A DNA stretch of 36,786 nt. Source: an uncultured Flavobacteriaceae bacterium. GTDB taxonomy: Bacteria; Bacteroidota; Bacteroidia; Flavobacteriales; Flavobacteriaceae. Numbering within the stretch: the stretch's first letter is position 1; each line of letters starts with the position of its first letter. Location of the stretch: contig CAJXEB010000020.1 in assembly GCA_913052585.1 (NCBI GenBank), positions 1 to 36,786 of the forward strand, written 5' to 3'. The notes under the pieces were generated by a model, which was given only the letters and a program-made list of their open reading frames with translations, did no database searches and was not told where the DNA came from. Position numbers and translations under genes: made by a program. Shown piece after piece: positions 1-8,062 of the stretch.

Positions 1-721
1 GGGGAAGTTGAGAAGGAATACTTCCAACAGTTTCTATTGGTATCGCATATTTACTTAAGAAAACAGCAAATACGCTACCTAGAATCATAGCGACTAACAT
101 ATAAAGCTTCGACACTTTTCTTATTTTTCGTATTAATATGGCAATTACTAGGGTAATCATGGCCACACTAAATGCATACCAATTGGTTTCTGAAATATGT
201 GAAACTATATATTTTATAATGTTATAAAAAGAACTTCCTTGTGGGACTTCAATTCCAAAAATATATTTTAGTTGTTTAAAAGCAATCAATACACCCGCGC
301 CCGCTGAAAATCCAATAATTACTGAATTAGAAACGAAACTTGCTAACTTTCCCATTCGTGCTATTCCCATAAATAATTTTATGATTCCAGCCATAAAGGA
401 CAATAAAATTGCTAAAGAAACAAACGCTTCTATGTCTGATTCAGGGAGTACATATTTACTAATAATTGCATATAAAACAATAGAACTGGTAGTGGTGGGT
501 CCTGAAACTAAATGATAAGACGATCCAAAAATTGCAGCAATAACGGGAGTTAACATTGCAGTGTAAAAACCATAAACTGGAGGTAAACCCGCAATCATTG
601 CAAAAGCTACAGCTTGTGGAACAACAATGATGGTTCCTGTAATTCCAGCAATTAAGTCATCTTTCCAAGATTTTTTAGCTAATGGAAGCCAAGTAAGAAA
701 AGGGAAAATTTTTGAAAGCAT
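1..721 (-). CDS. SulP family anion permease, C-terminus beyond window edge
   Basis: Reading the minus strand from the ATG at 721 gives about 240 residues of a multi-span membrane protein that runs off the left edge. The early segment DDLIAGITGTIIVVPQAVAF followed by AMIAGLPPVYGFYTA is the signature start of SulP/SLC26 transporters, and a serine/threonine-rich substrate loop (VSGPTTTSS) follows. The family moves sulfate, bicarbonate or other anions across the inner membrane. Which anion is used here cannot be told, and the STAS domain, if present, is outside the window. It lies 140 nt downstream of two YeeE/YedE sulfur-transport genes on the same strand, which favours a sulfur oxyanion. Confidence 0.9.
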   Translation of the reverse strand, partial: MLSKIFPFLTWLPLAKKSWKDDLIAGITGTIIVVPQAVAFAMIAGLPPVYGFYTAMLTPVIAAIFGSSYHLVSGPTTTSSIVLYAIISKYVLPESDIEAFVSLAILLSFMAGIIKLFMGIARMGKLASFVSNSVIIGFSAGAGVLIAFKQLKYIFGIEVPQGSSFYNIIKYIVSHISETNWYAFSVAMITLVIAILIRKIRKVSKLYMLVAMILGSVFAVFLSKYAIPIETVGSIPSQLP

Positions 722-861
722 CTATAAAAGTAAGGTATTCTATTAAAATGAGATTCCTAAAATTTAATAATTTGTCATTCCGGACATGAAAACCAATACT
801 CTTTCTGTTATCAATAATAAAGGCAGGACTTCATTAGTTTACGTTTATTTAAATTTATATT

Positions 862-1275
862 TTAATGAGGTAGTTTTCCTTTTATAGCGTGATATAAAAA
901 AGTACCTAAAAGACTTCCAAAAATCACTATTAGAATAGCAACAACTCCTCTTCCTAATAATATAAACATAGGACCTGGGCATGCTCCTGCAAGCGCCCAC
1001 CCTAAACCAAATATGATTCCTCCAAATATATTTCTTGAAACCCCTTTCTTTTTAGGATCTATATTAATTTTTTCTCCTTTATGGTTTTTAATACTACCTT
1101 TATTAAAAAAGTAAAAAAGTACCATCCCTGAAACTACTGCAGATCCAATAATCCCATACATATGAAAGGATTGGAACTTAAACATTTCGTAGATGCGGTA
1201 CCAGGAAATTACTTCAGCTTTACTAAGAATAATTCCGAAGAGTACACCGAAAAATAAAAATTTAATGTTTTTCAT
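862..1275 (-). CDS. DUF6691/YeeE-type membrane protein, half of a split sulfur channel
   Basis: A 137-residue inner-membrane protein with about four hydrophobic segments. The motif GWALAGACPGP (Cys99) is characteristic of the small YeeE/YedE relatives annotated as DUF6691. The family transports thiosulfate or related sulfur compounds. The start ATG at 1275 is 10 nt from the stop of the companion gene upstream, so the two are probably co-transcribed. In other bacteria such pairs (PmpA/PmpB) sit with sulfide-oxidation genes. No rhodanese or persulfide dioxygenase is present in this window; the next gene downstream is a SulP permease. Together the pair has about the length of one full TsuA/YeeE protein. 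Confidence 0.85.
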   Translation of the reverse strand: MKNIKFLFFGVLFGIILSKAEVISWYRIYEMFKFQSFHMYGIIGSAVVSGMVLFYFFNKGSIKNHKGEKINIDPKKKGVSRNIFGGIIFGLGWALAGACPGPMFILLGRGVVAILIVIFGSLLGTFLYHAIKGKLPH

Positions 1276-1285
1276 ATTCTTAGAT

Positions 1286-1843
1286 CTAAAAGATTAAAGG
1301 TAAAATTAACCAAGTCATAATCAAGCCTCCAATAAAAAATCCGATGACTGAAATTAAAGACGGAATTTCTAAATTACTCAGTCCTACAATTGCATGGCCT
1401 GAGGTACATCCACCAGCATATCTACTTCCAAATCCAACTAAAAAACCTGCGATTAATAAAACTAAAAAGCCCTTGAAAGATAGCATGGTTTCCAAACTAA
1501 AAATTTCATCAGGTAAATATTGAGTACCTGCATTTTGAAAACCTAATTCAGATAAATCTTTAATAGTTTGTTCACTTATTGCAACAGCTTCATTAGGAGT
1601 TAACCATTGGAAAGCTATAAATCCTCCAATTATAGTTCCTAATAAAAACAACAAATTCCAAGTATTTTTTCTCCAATCAACTTTAAAAAAAGCTACAAAT
1701 TTTCCGGCACCACCAATTGAACACATGGTTTCAAGATTGGATGAGATTCCAAATTTTTTTCCGTAATAAAACAAGAAAAACATTATTAATGTAATCAATG
1801 GACCTGCAACGTACCAAGGCCAAGGTTCTAATAAAAAATCCAT
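1286..1843 (-). CDS. YeeE/YedE family (Sulf_transp) membrane protein, partner half
   Basis: A 185-residue inner-membrane protein. The C-terminal motif SRYAGGCTSGHAIVG (Cys146) is the hallmark of the Sulf_transp/YeeE family, and a second conserved-looking cysteine lies near the N-terminus (Cys41 in LETMCSIGGAG). In characterised TsuA, a thiosulfate uptake channel, three cysteines line the pore; here two are in this protein and the third (GACPGP) is in the next gene, which suggests a heteromeric channel. It is first of a two-gene unit, with a candidate -7 box and a palindrome upstream. Membrane role is confident; the exact substrate (thiosulfate, sulfide, polysulfide) is inferred. Confidence 0.87.
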   Translation of the reverse strand: MDFLLEPWPWYVAGPLITLIMFFLFYYGKKFGISSNLETMCSIGGAGKFVAFFKVDWRKNTWNLLFLLGTIIGGFIAFQWLTPNEAVAISEQTIKDLSELGFQNAGTQYLPDEIFSLETMLSFKGFLVLLIAGFLVGFGSRYAGGCTSGHAIVGLSNLEIPSLISVIGFFIGGLIMTWLILPLIF

Positions 1844-1870
1844 AAGTGTTTATTAATTAGTTTTAAAAAT

Positions 1871-1891
1871 AATAATCTAACAAAGATTATT
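1871..1891. promoter_or_regulatory. 21-bp palindrome, candidate operator for the YeeE pair
   Basis: AATAATCT and AGATTATT form perfect 8-bp arms around a 5-nt spacer, centred 38 nt before the YeeE start codon at 1843. A TAAATTTG box (minus strand, 1917-1924) would place the transcript start around 1910, so the palindrome would lie just downstream of it, a place where a dimeric repressor could block. Sulfur-stress repressors of the ArsR (BigR/SqrR) type control such genes elsewhere, but no regulator gene is next to it. It could also simply be a small AT-rich hairpin. Confidence 0.35.
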
Positions 1892-1916
1892 TGGTGACAA
1901 ATGATTAGTAATATAT

Positions 1917-1924
1917 CAAATTTA
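1917..1924 (-). promoter_or_regulatory. Candidate -7 box for the YeeE pair
   Basis: TAAATTTG on the minus strand fits the Bacteroidetes -7 consensus TAnnTTTG exactly. It lies about 75 nt upstream of the YeeE start. No TTG is seen at the expected 19-nt spacing, so support is partial. Confidence 0.3.
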
Positions 1925-1964
1925 CTAAAAAGGATTGTTTTTTTATGGGTTAATAATGTCGAAA

Positions 1965-2657
1965 TTATTCATAGAATACAGACGTTTCCTCTAAAGGTTT
2001 TCTTTTTATATCTGGAACGTAAGTTGGAAATTTAGGATAGCCTACTGGAAGTAATAGAAATGCTCTTTCGTTACTTGGTCTATTTAGAATTTTTGATAAA
2101 AAACTCATTGGACTTGGCGTATGTGTAAGCGTAACTAAACCTGCATTATGAATAGCAGAAATTAACATTCCACAGGCGATACCAACAGATTCGTTAACGT
2201 AATAGTTATTTTGCTTATTTCCGTTTTCATCTAAATTGTAAGCTTTTTTAAAAACAATAATTAACCAAGGAGCAGTTTCTAAAAAGGGTTTGTTCATATT
2301 TGTTCCTAATGGTTCTAGGTCTTTTTTCCAACGATCACTCATCCTAGCATCGTAGCTTTCTTTTTCTTCAATTTCGGCTTCTTTTCGGATTTGTGATTTT
2401 ATGAGTGGATTGGATATCGCACAAAATGTCCAAGGTTGTTTATGTGCCCCTGAAGGTGCTGTTGATGCACTATTAATTATGTTTTCAATTACTTCTTTAG
2501 GGACTCGTTTATCTGAATAATCCCTTACCGATCTTCTTTCGTTAAGCCATTTGTAAAACGATTCACTTTTAGAAATTAATTCGTCTTCTGAATACGTATC
2601 TATATGGTAGGAGATATGTTTAAAGCCATTGATATCTATATGATCTGGAACATCCAT
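1965..2657 (-). CDS. Iodotyrosine deiodinase-like flavoprotein (nitroreductase fold)
   Basis: A 230-residue FMN enzyme of the nitroreductase superfamily. RRSVR (41-45) and TAPSGAHKQPW (66-76) form the FMN phosphate and ring pocket. It matches the iodotyrosine deiodinase subgroup closely: the three residues that clamp the amino acid part of iodotyrosine in the human enzyme (E157, Y161, K182) are present with identical spacing as E98, Y102 and K123, and the Thr that hydrogen-bonds flavin N5 (human T239) is T180 in NAGLVTLTHTP. The membrane anchor of the animal enzyme is absent, as expected for bacteria. The likely reaction is reductive dehalogenation of mono- or di-halotyrosine. Both neighbours (YeeE pair, subtilase) appear to be separate transcription units. 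Confidence in the subgroup is high; the physiological substrate is inferred. Confidence 0.85.
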   Translation of the reverse strand: MDVPDHIDINGFKHISYHIDTYSEDELISKSESFYKWLNERRSVRDYSDKRVPKEVIENIINSASTAPSGAHKQPWTFCAISNPLIKSQIRKEAEIEEKESYDARMSDRWKKDLEPLGTNMNKPFLETAPWLIIVFKKAYNLDENGNKQNNYYVNESVGIACGMLISAIHNAGLVTLTHTPSPMSFLSKILNRPSNERAFLLLPVGYPKFPTYVPDIKRKPLEETSVFYE

Positions 2658-2796
2658 ATTTAGAGATTAGATTAATAATTTGTTGCCTCTAATTTAGGAA
2701 AAAGAAGGGGGAAATAATAACACAAAAAATGTTATAAATTATAAGTTCCTTTCCTTTAAAATTTCTTAGAAGGAAAAATGAAAAAGGGGGTAATTA

Positions 2797-2827
2797 AAAA
2801 AGAGCTGTTTAACAAACAGCTCTTTTT
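2797..2827 (-). terminator. Rho-independent terminator after the subtilase gene
   Basis: A perfect 14-bp stem (AAAAAGAGCTGTTT / AAACAGCTCTTTTT) closes on a 3-nt loop. It lies 21 nt downstream of the subtilase stop codon and ends in a T run in the minus-strand reading direction. It separates the subtilase from the deiodinase-like gene. Confidence 0.85.
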
Positions 2828-2847
2828 AGTTGATGCTTAAATATGTT

Positions 2848-5800
2848 TTATTTTATAAGCAGCTTTTTTATAGTTGAAAGATTATCAACTTCAATTTTCA
2901 CAAAATATAATCCAACACTAAAATTAGAAACATCTAAAGAAACATCATTAGATCCGTTAAATGAAGTTTCCTCAATTTCTTGAATAACTTGTCCTAAACT
3001 ATTAATGATTTTAATTTGATAAGTATTTCCATTAGTTGCATTAAAAGAAATATTCACTTTTTCCGAAGATGGATTTGGATATAATGAAATCCCAGTTAAT
3101 TCATTATCTGAAATACCTAAGGACCCCGCAAATACATTTATATTATCTATATAAGTACTGTTGCTATATCCAGTAATATTTACAAAATTGAAAATAACAA
3201 TCTCACCTTCATAAGGAGTTAGGTCGATCTCTTCAGTTCTCCATTCATCAGCCGAAGTTGGAGTCCAATTACTGGTGTTATAATCTGGAATTGTTGAAAG
3301 TTCTAAACCGTCTTTTTCGTAAATAGTTGTAAAAGTTACTCCACAATCTGTCGAGATATCTACTTTTAAAACATCATTATAACTTGCTGAATATTGAGCT
3401 TTTGCCAAATCAAAAGTTAGCGTAGGCACCGAAGCATTCGTTAAATTAAATATTTCGGTTTGCAATATATCTACTTCTCCAGCACTATTATAATCTTCAT
3501 TATTAAGCCAAGCCATTACACTTGGATTACCGTCGCTTCCAGTAACACCTGTTCTTTCTTCCCATGTATAACTGTCATCTGGGTTTGATATATTCCAGGC
3601 AGAAGGAGGCATTCCATTGGTTTCAAAATCTTCTTCAAAGTCTAAACTAGTTGCTTCAGTTGCTGCATAGAAGTCTAAAGTTACTTCATCGTTTGATTGA
3701 TTCAAATCTCCTGCAAGTTCTACTCTAACGGTTAAGGTATAATTTCCACTGGTTGCTATACTTACTTCTGTAGCAAAATTAAACACCTCTTGTTGTCCTG
3801 GATCTAAAGTTCCTGTGAAAGTTTCTTCAACAACTGGTTCACTATCTATTTGATAAGAAAGCACAAAATCACTTTGACTATTGATTCCTGTATTTCTAAT
3901 ATTTGCTGAAATAACTGTTGGGCTATCATCACAGATATAATTAAAGTCTTCGGTAGTATTGTTTAAAGAATCTACAGAAAGATCATCCGCTAACGAACAG
4001 TTTACTAAGCCACCAGGGTGATAAATTGCAATAGTTCTTCTACTTTCCCATCCTTCTGTATCATTTTTTGCAACAACAGCAGCCCACATTTCTTCATTAG
4101 GATCTGTAATTGAAAAGGTAAAAGTTGTACTTGTTGAATTTCCAATTAAATCCATTGAGGTATCACCTAATAAATAAAAGTCATATGATTCTGCATCATC
4201 AACAGGGTTCCAAGCAAAAGTAGCTTCATCTGGACAAATTTGTGAAACATCCACATTAGATGCTAAACTTGCAATTGAAAATACTTCATCACTTTCATCT
4301 GTAAAACTTCCGCTTGTAATTCTTACTAAAGCTTCACCTGTAACTTCATTTGGAATAGACCAGCCATACGTATAAGTTGTTGCGTTTACTGTAGTAATAT
4401 TGTTCCAAGAACTTCCGTTATCTGTAGAATATTCTAAAACAAAATCAGCGGTAGTGTTGATTGCATCCCAATGTAAAGATTCTGTCTCACCTGGAGCAAA
4501 ACTTTCTCCTGAGTTAGGGTAAGTCATGGTAAGTTCTTCTGCAATAATTTCATATAACACAAAATATTCTTGTGGCCCCATTGGAACATTAAAACCAGAA
4601 ATTTCAATATCATAATCACCACTTACAGGTGTATTTAATAAAACTTGTTCCATATTATTTAAATGATCTGGACCTAAAGTTGCTGGTAAATTTAAGGTGG
4701 TTGCATTAGGTGTAGGGTCTAATATCCAAGGCTCATGACTTCCAGATGAAGGATCTGTAACGATTAAATCTAAATCGTTAACTAATGCAGGACTTGCTCC
4801 TGGTGTGGCAGCTGGATCACTCCAGTATACCATAAACCGAACTTGAGTTGTTCCAGAAGGAACGTTAATTGAATGTGTATTTGTATCGCCTTGCGAAACT
4901 TCATCTGATAAATACCTGCTATCTTCTATTAACATTCCAGCTCTTAGTGCATTTACAATTCCCCAGCCAAATTTATAATCTGGACCTATGTTTCCTGCTT
5001 CATTTGCAGTGTTTAATAAACTTGCTTTAATTAAAGCTGAAGGAGGTAGATTTCCACCATTTAAATCTCCATAAGCTTCATATAATTGGGCCGATATTCC
5101 CGCAATACCAGGCGCAGCACCAGAGGTTCCGCCAAAACTTTGATAAGTATTATTTTCATTTGTAGAGTTCTGATTTTGTCCATTGGCTGCAATATCTGGT
5201 TTAATTCTGCCATCTGTAGCAGGACCTCTACTACTTGAACCTACTAAACTACCATCAAAGTAAACATTTGCTGTTGCTATTACGTTTTTACCTTGTTTAT
5301 GACCTCCTGTTATATTCCCCCAACCAGATCCTGCACCATACCCACAATCACTAGTTCCTGAGTTTCCAGTAGAGAAAACATGTAATAGAGTTGGAATATC
5401 ATTTGTTTGTGTATCTACTGTTTGAGCAATTGTAGTATAACCAGCATTACAACCATCACCATAGGAGGAGTTGGTTATTTGAACAGAACCATCATTAATA
5501 TAAGTTTGAGTTGCAGAATCTAAAAAGTTTGATGCATAATTACTAACATATAAATTAGATTCTGCAGCCATTCCTCTCATAGATGGATCTAAATTTCCTG
5601 CACCTGCCATAATCCCAGATACTCCATCACCATGAGTTTGTCCTGAACCACTTGCCATAGAATTATCAATTCTTCCTTGAAAATCTATATGTGGACCGAC
5701 AATACCATCATCTCTACATAGAAGGCCTATGTTTTTTCCAGTATAATTTCTTCCTGCTCCAGTTTGAGTATCTAGATTGCTAGATCGGTGTAAACTCCTC

Positions 5801-6462
5801 CCTCTTGTATCTTCTTTAATTGATGGAGCAACAATTACTTCTACCCATTTTACATATGATAAATTTGAAAGTTCATCCAAACAATTATTTGGAATAGATA
5901 AATCGATATTATTAGAGCCTTTATATTGTTGCTTTACAGAAATCTGTTTACTTGCTAAATCATTTATAACGAATTCAGATGAAACATATGTATGATATTG
6001 AAGGGTCACTAATATATTATTACCTGCTATTGCCCAATCTCCAATAAAACCGTTTTTAAGATTTGACTCTAATTTATAATCACCATTAACAGGTGTAATA
6101 GATCTTACTCCTTGATCTTTTAAGTATGAAATTGAAGTTGAGTTTGGGAAATAAAATAAATATGCCTTGTTAGGAATATATTCTATTAGATGAAGATTGT
6201 TTTCTTTAAAACTATTTTGAACAGATTGAGATGGAGTCTCATAGAACTGAATCCAACCTACAAAACCATCGTTTAAGATGGCGGATTCTGGCATCTGATT
6301 CCATTGAAAAGTTTCAATGTTTTCTGGAAGCTCTATACTTTCATCTTGAAGACGGACCGTATAATCTTCTTGTGCAAACGAGATATTAAACACAAAAAAT
6401 AAAGCTAGTAAACTAGCTGATTTTAATTTTTTTAATAAATAATTTAAAATAAAAATTTTCAT
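2848..6462 (-). CDS. Secreted S8 subtilisin-like peptidase with T9SS sorting domain
   Basis: A 1204-residue exported protease. A signal peptide (about 1-30, ending ISFAQ) is followed by a propeptide-like region (31-215) and the S8 catalytic domain (about 235-510). The triad is visible as D251 (DDGIVGPH), H277 (THGDGVSG) and S447 (GGTSGAAP), with the oxyanion Asn at 367 (STGNSG). A beta-rich jelly-roll domain follows (about 520-645), then Ig/fibronectin-like segments and an adhesion-type segment with the TLTFDLAKAQYS pattern (about 1000-1110). The last ~90 residues (ISLYPNPSSEKVNI ... LYFVKIEVDNLSTIKKLLIK) are a type A T9SS C-terminal domain, so the enzyme should be exported through the outer membrane and released or anchored. 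Monocistronic, with its own promoter and terminator. Confidence 0.95.
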   Translation of the reverse strand: MKIFILNYLLKKLKSASLLALFFVFNISFAQEDYTVRLQDESIELPENIETFQWNQMPESAILNDGFVGWIQFYETPSQSVQNSFKENNLHLIEYIPNKAYLFYFPNSTSISYLKDQGVRSITPVNGDYKLESNLKNGFIGDWAIAGNNILVTLQYHTYVSSEFVINDLASKQISVKQQYKGSNNIDLSIPNNCLDELSNLSYVKWVEVIVAPSIKEDTRGRSLHRSSNLDTQTGAGRNYTGKNIGLLCRDDGIVGPHIDFQGRIDNSMASGSGQTHGDGVSGIMAGAGNLDPSMRGMAAESNLYVSNYASNFLDSATQTYINDGSVQITNSSYGDGCNAGYTTIAQTVDTQTNDIPTLLHVFSTGNSGTSDCGYGAGSGWGNITGGHKQGKNVIATANVYFDGSLVGSSSRGPATDGRIKPDIAANGQNQNSTNENNTYQSFGGTSGAAPGIAGISAQLYEAYGDLNGGNLPPSALIKASLLNTANEAGNIGPDYKFGWGIVNALRAGMLIEDSRYLSDEVSQGDTNTHSINVPSGTTQVRFMVYWSDPAATPGASPALVNDLDLIVTDPSSGSHEPWILDPTPNATTLNLPATLGPDHLNNMEQVLLNTPVSGDYDIEISGFNVPMGPQEYFVLYEIIAEELTMTYPNSGESFAPGETESLHWDAINTTADFVLEYSTDNGSSWNNITTVNATTYTYGWSIPNEVTGEALVRITSGSFTDESDEVFSIASLASNVDVSQICPDEATFAWNPVDDAESYDFYLLGDTSMDLIGNSTSTTFTFSITDPNEEMWAAVVAKNDTEGWESRRTIAIYHPGGLVNCSLADDLSVDSLNNTTEDFNYICDDSPTVISANIRNTGINSQSDFVLSYQIDSEPVVEETFTGTLDPGQQEVFNFATEVSIATSGNYTLTVRVELAGDLNQSNDEVTLDFYAATEATSLDFEEDFETNGMPPSAWNISNPDDSYTWEERTGVTGSDGNPSVMAWLNNEDYNSAGEVDILQTEIFNLTNASVPTLTFDLAKAQYSASYNDVLKVDISTDCGVTFTTIYEKDGLELSTIPDYNTSNWTPTSADEWRTEEIDLTPYEGEIVIFNFVNITGYSNSTYIDNINVFAGSLGISDNELTGISLYPNPSSEKVNISFNATNGNTYQIKIINSLGQVIQEIEETSFNGSNDVSLDVSNFSVGLYFVKIEVDNLSTIKKLLIK

Positions 6463-6524
6463 ACTAGATATTTAAGATTAATAAAAAACTGACTTATAAA
6501 AGGGTGATTATTTTTTAATAATTT

Positions 6525-6554
6525 CAAATATATCTAATATTGGCTGTTTGTCAA
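6525..6554 (-). promoter_or_regulatory. Bacteroidetes-type promoter of the subtilase gene
   Basis: On the minus strand a TTG (6552-6554) is followed by exactly 19 nt and then TATATTTG (6525-6532), a full match to the TAnnTTTG -7 element at the usual spacing. The predicted leader is about 55 nt to the ATG at 6462. Confidence 0.7.
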
Positions 6555-6612
6555 TTATAAGAATTGTTAAAATATTGTTTGTAGTTAATTTAACGAAAAA
6601 TAAAAAAGGATT

Positions 6613-7014
6613 TTATTTTTCGTTAGAAGTTTTCTTCTTTAGAATAGATGCTTCATATTTCACAAAAACATTAATCCAAATTGTTTTTGATAAAGCATAT
6701 AGAATAGGTGAAAAAACAAGAAGTGCCACTAAAATTGAAATAAGTAAAGTTCCTGGGCCAATATTTGGGAAGAATATTAATTGTAAGACCCATACAGTAA
6801 TAAATAATGCCACGCCTAAACCATAAGTAACATAATATGAACCTTGAAAAAAACTGGGTTCAATATTATATTTAAGATTACATTCCAAACAATTTTCTTT
6901 AACCCTTCCCATGGTTGAAAATTTAAAAGGGGAACCCTTATAAAAATCACCCTCATGGCACCTTGGGCATTTTAATCTTAAAATACTATATAACTTGGTT
7001 CCTTTACCTAGCAT
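6613..7014 (-). CDS. DUF983 family membrane protein
   Basis: A 133-residue protein starting MLGKGTKLYSILRLKCPRC. It has two CxxC pairs, CPRCHEGDFY and CLECNLKY, like a small zinc ribbon, then the family's FFQGSYYVTYG motif and two hydrophobic spans. DUF983 is widespread in Bacteroidetes and Alphaproteobacteria and has no settled function. An in-frame upstream ATG at 7047 is possible, but a TATATTTG box at 7030-7037 would put the transcript start downstream of it, and family members begin at the shorter start, so 7014 is preferred. Monocistronic. Confidence 0.85.
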   Translation of the reverse strand: MLGKGTKLYSILRLKCPRCHEGDFYKGSPFKFSTMGRVKENCLECNLKYNIEPSFFQGSYYVTYGLGVALFITVWVLQLIFFPNIGPGTLLISILVALLVFSPILYALSKTIWINVFVKYEASILKKKTSNEK

Positions 7015-7029
7015 TGTTATTTCTTTTTG

Positions 7030-7037
7030 CAAATATA
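7030..7037 (-). promoter_or_regulatory. -7 box for the DUF983 gene
   Basis: TATATTTG on the minus strand matches TAnnTTTG exactly, 15 nt before the ATG at 7014. No TTG is seen at 19 nt spacing. Its position decides the start codon: transcription from here could not include the ATG at 7047. Confidence 0.5.
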
Positions 7038-7148
7038 AAATACACAAGATTAGTATTATGTAAAAAAGGTGCTAATAAAAGTAAAATATAATGACTTGTC
7101 TTTCTTATGGAATGCAACAAATGAATAATTTTTTTGTTTAAAAAAAAG

Positions 7149-7175
7149 AGATTATTTACTTCGTTCCGAATGACA
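7149..7175 (+). repeat. Dispersed intergenic hairpin repeat, copy 1
   Basis: Begins AGATTA, contains ACTTCGTTCC, and ends GAATGACA, matching the ends of the repeats at 21309-21383. On the minus strand it is followed by a run of T, so it may serve as a 3' end for the lipoprotein gene that stops at 7210. Confidence 0.5.
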
Positions 7176-7209
7176 ATTTTAAACAATTTTTTTAAACCTT
7201 AAATTTAGC

Positions 7210-7995
7210 TTATTTAAGTTCTTCGATTTTTTCTATAACCATCATTTCTCCTTCTTTATAAATAGACACTGTTTTAGTATATCTTTTATTTTTGTATTCG
7301 TATTCCATTTTTGACAATAGATCTTCTTTTCTTGTAATTTGAAGCTCACTAATCCAACTGTTCTTTTTGAATTTTTTTTCTAAAATAACTTCTTTATCTT
7401 TTCCTTTTGAAGAAGGAAACTTAAATTCTTTGGGAATATTAAATAGTTGTTGAGCCATATAAAAAGCTTCATGCCATTGTGTTTTTGGAAGGATTAACTT
7501 TTCACTATTTATTGGATTACTTGCAGTACCGCTTTTAGTTGCTGAATAGTTAACTGTTGGGAATTCTAATAGTAATTCTTCGCTATATCTTTTTGCTGAA
7601 ATTCCTGTTTCTGGAGGAAAATATTTAGAAAGATATCCATTAAATGCAAATCCTTTTTTGTGATTGAATTCAATTTGGTCCATACCTCCAGAAATTTCCC
7701 CAACATTCATTGTTGGTTTTAATTCTGACGAAATCACTTTCACTTTTGTGCCATACGGCATTACGGCGAGTTTTTCACTTTGTAAATTAGCATAGGCTCT
7801 TAAACTAAGACCAGATGCTGAGGTGACATATAAAAAATCAATTCCTGTGGTTTTTTCTTCAGTAATAGGATTAATGATTGCTAAATTATTTTCAGAATTT
7901 AGTGTAATTTCTGTTGAAGGGTTTTCTTCATTTTTACAAGAAAGAAATAATGTGGTGCTAACTAAAGCAATACTTAAAATTTTTACTGTTTTCAT
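7210..7995 (-). CDS. Lipoprotein with bacterial SH3 domain
   Basis: A 261-residue protein. The N-terminus MKTVKILSIALVSTTLFLSC is a lipoprotein signal with the acylated Cys at 20. Residues about 55-125 (SGLSLRAYANLQSEKLAVMPYG) form a bacterial SH3 (SH3b) domain, commonly a wall- or peptide-binding module. The C-terminal 110 residues form a lysine-rich alpha/beta region with no recognised motif. It stands alone between the DUF983 gene and dinB. No enzymatic function can be assigned. Confidence 0.75.
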   Translation of the reverse strand: MKTVKILSIALVSTTLFLSCKNEENPSTEITLNSENNLAIINPITEEKTTGIDFLYVTSASGLSLRAYANLQSEKLAVMPYGTKVKVISSELKPTMNVGEISGGMDQIEFNHKKGFAFNGYLSKYFPPETGISAKRYSEELLLEFPTVNYSATKSGTASNPINSEKLILPKTQWHEAFYMAQQLFNIPKEFKFPSSKGKDKEVILEKKFKKNSWISELQITRKEDLLSKMEYEYKNKRYTKTVSIYKEGEMMVIEKIEELK

Positions 7996-8062
7996 AATGT
8001 GTTTATTAGGGTTAAAAAATAATTTTAAGTAATTTTCTCACATATATGTTTTATAATTTTAT

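Noticed and set aside
7004-7186. A 60-residue minus-strand open frame upstream of the DUF983 gene
   Set aside because: It overlaps the DUF983 promoter and the intergenic repeat, has AT-driven composition, and shows no protein-like features.
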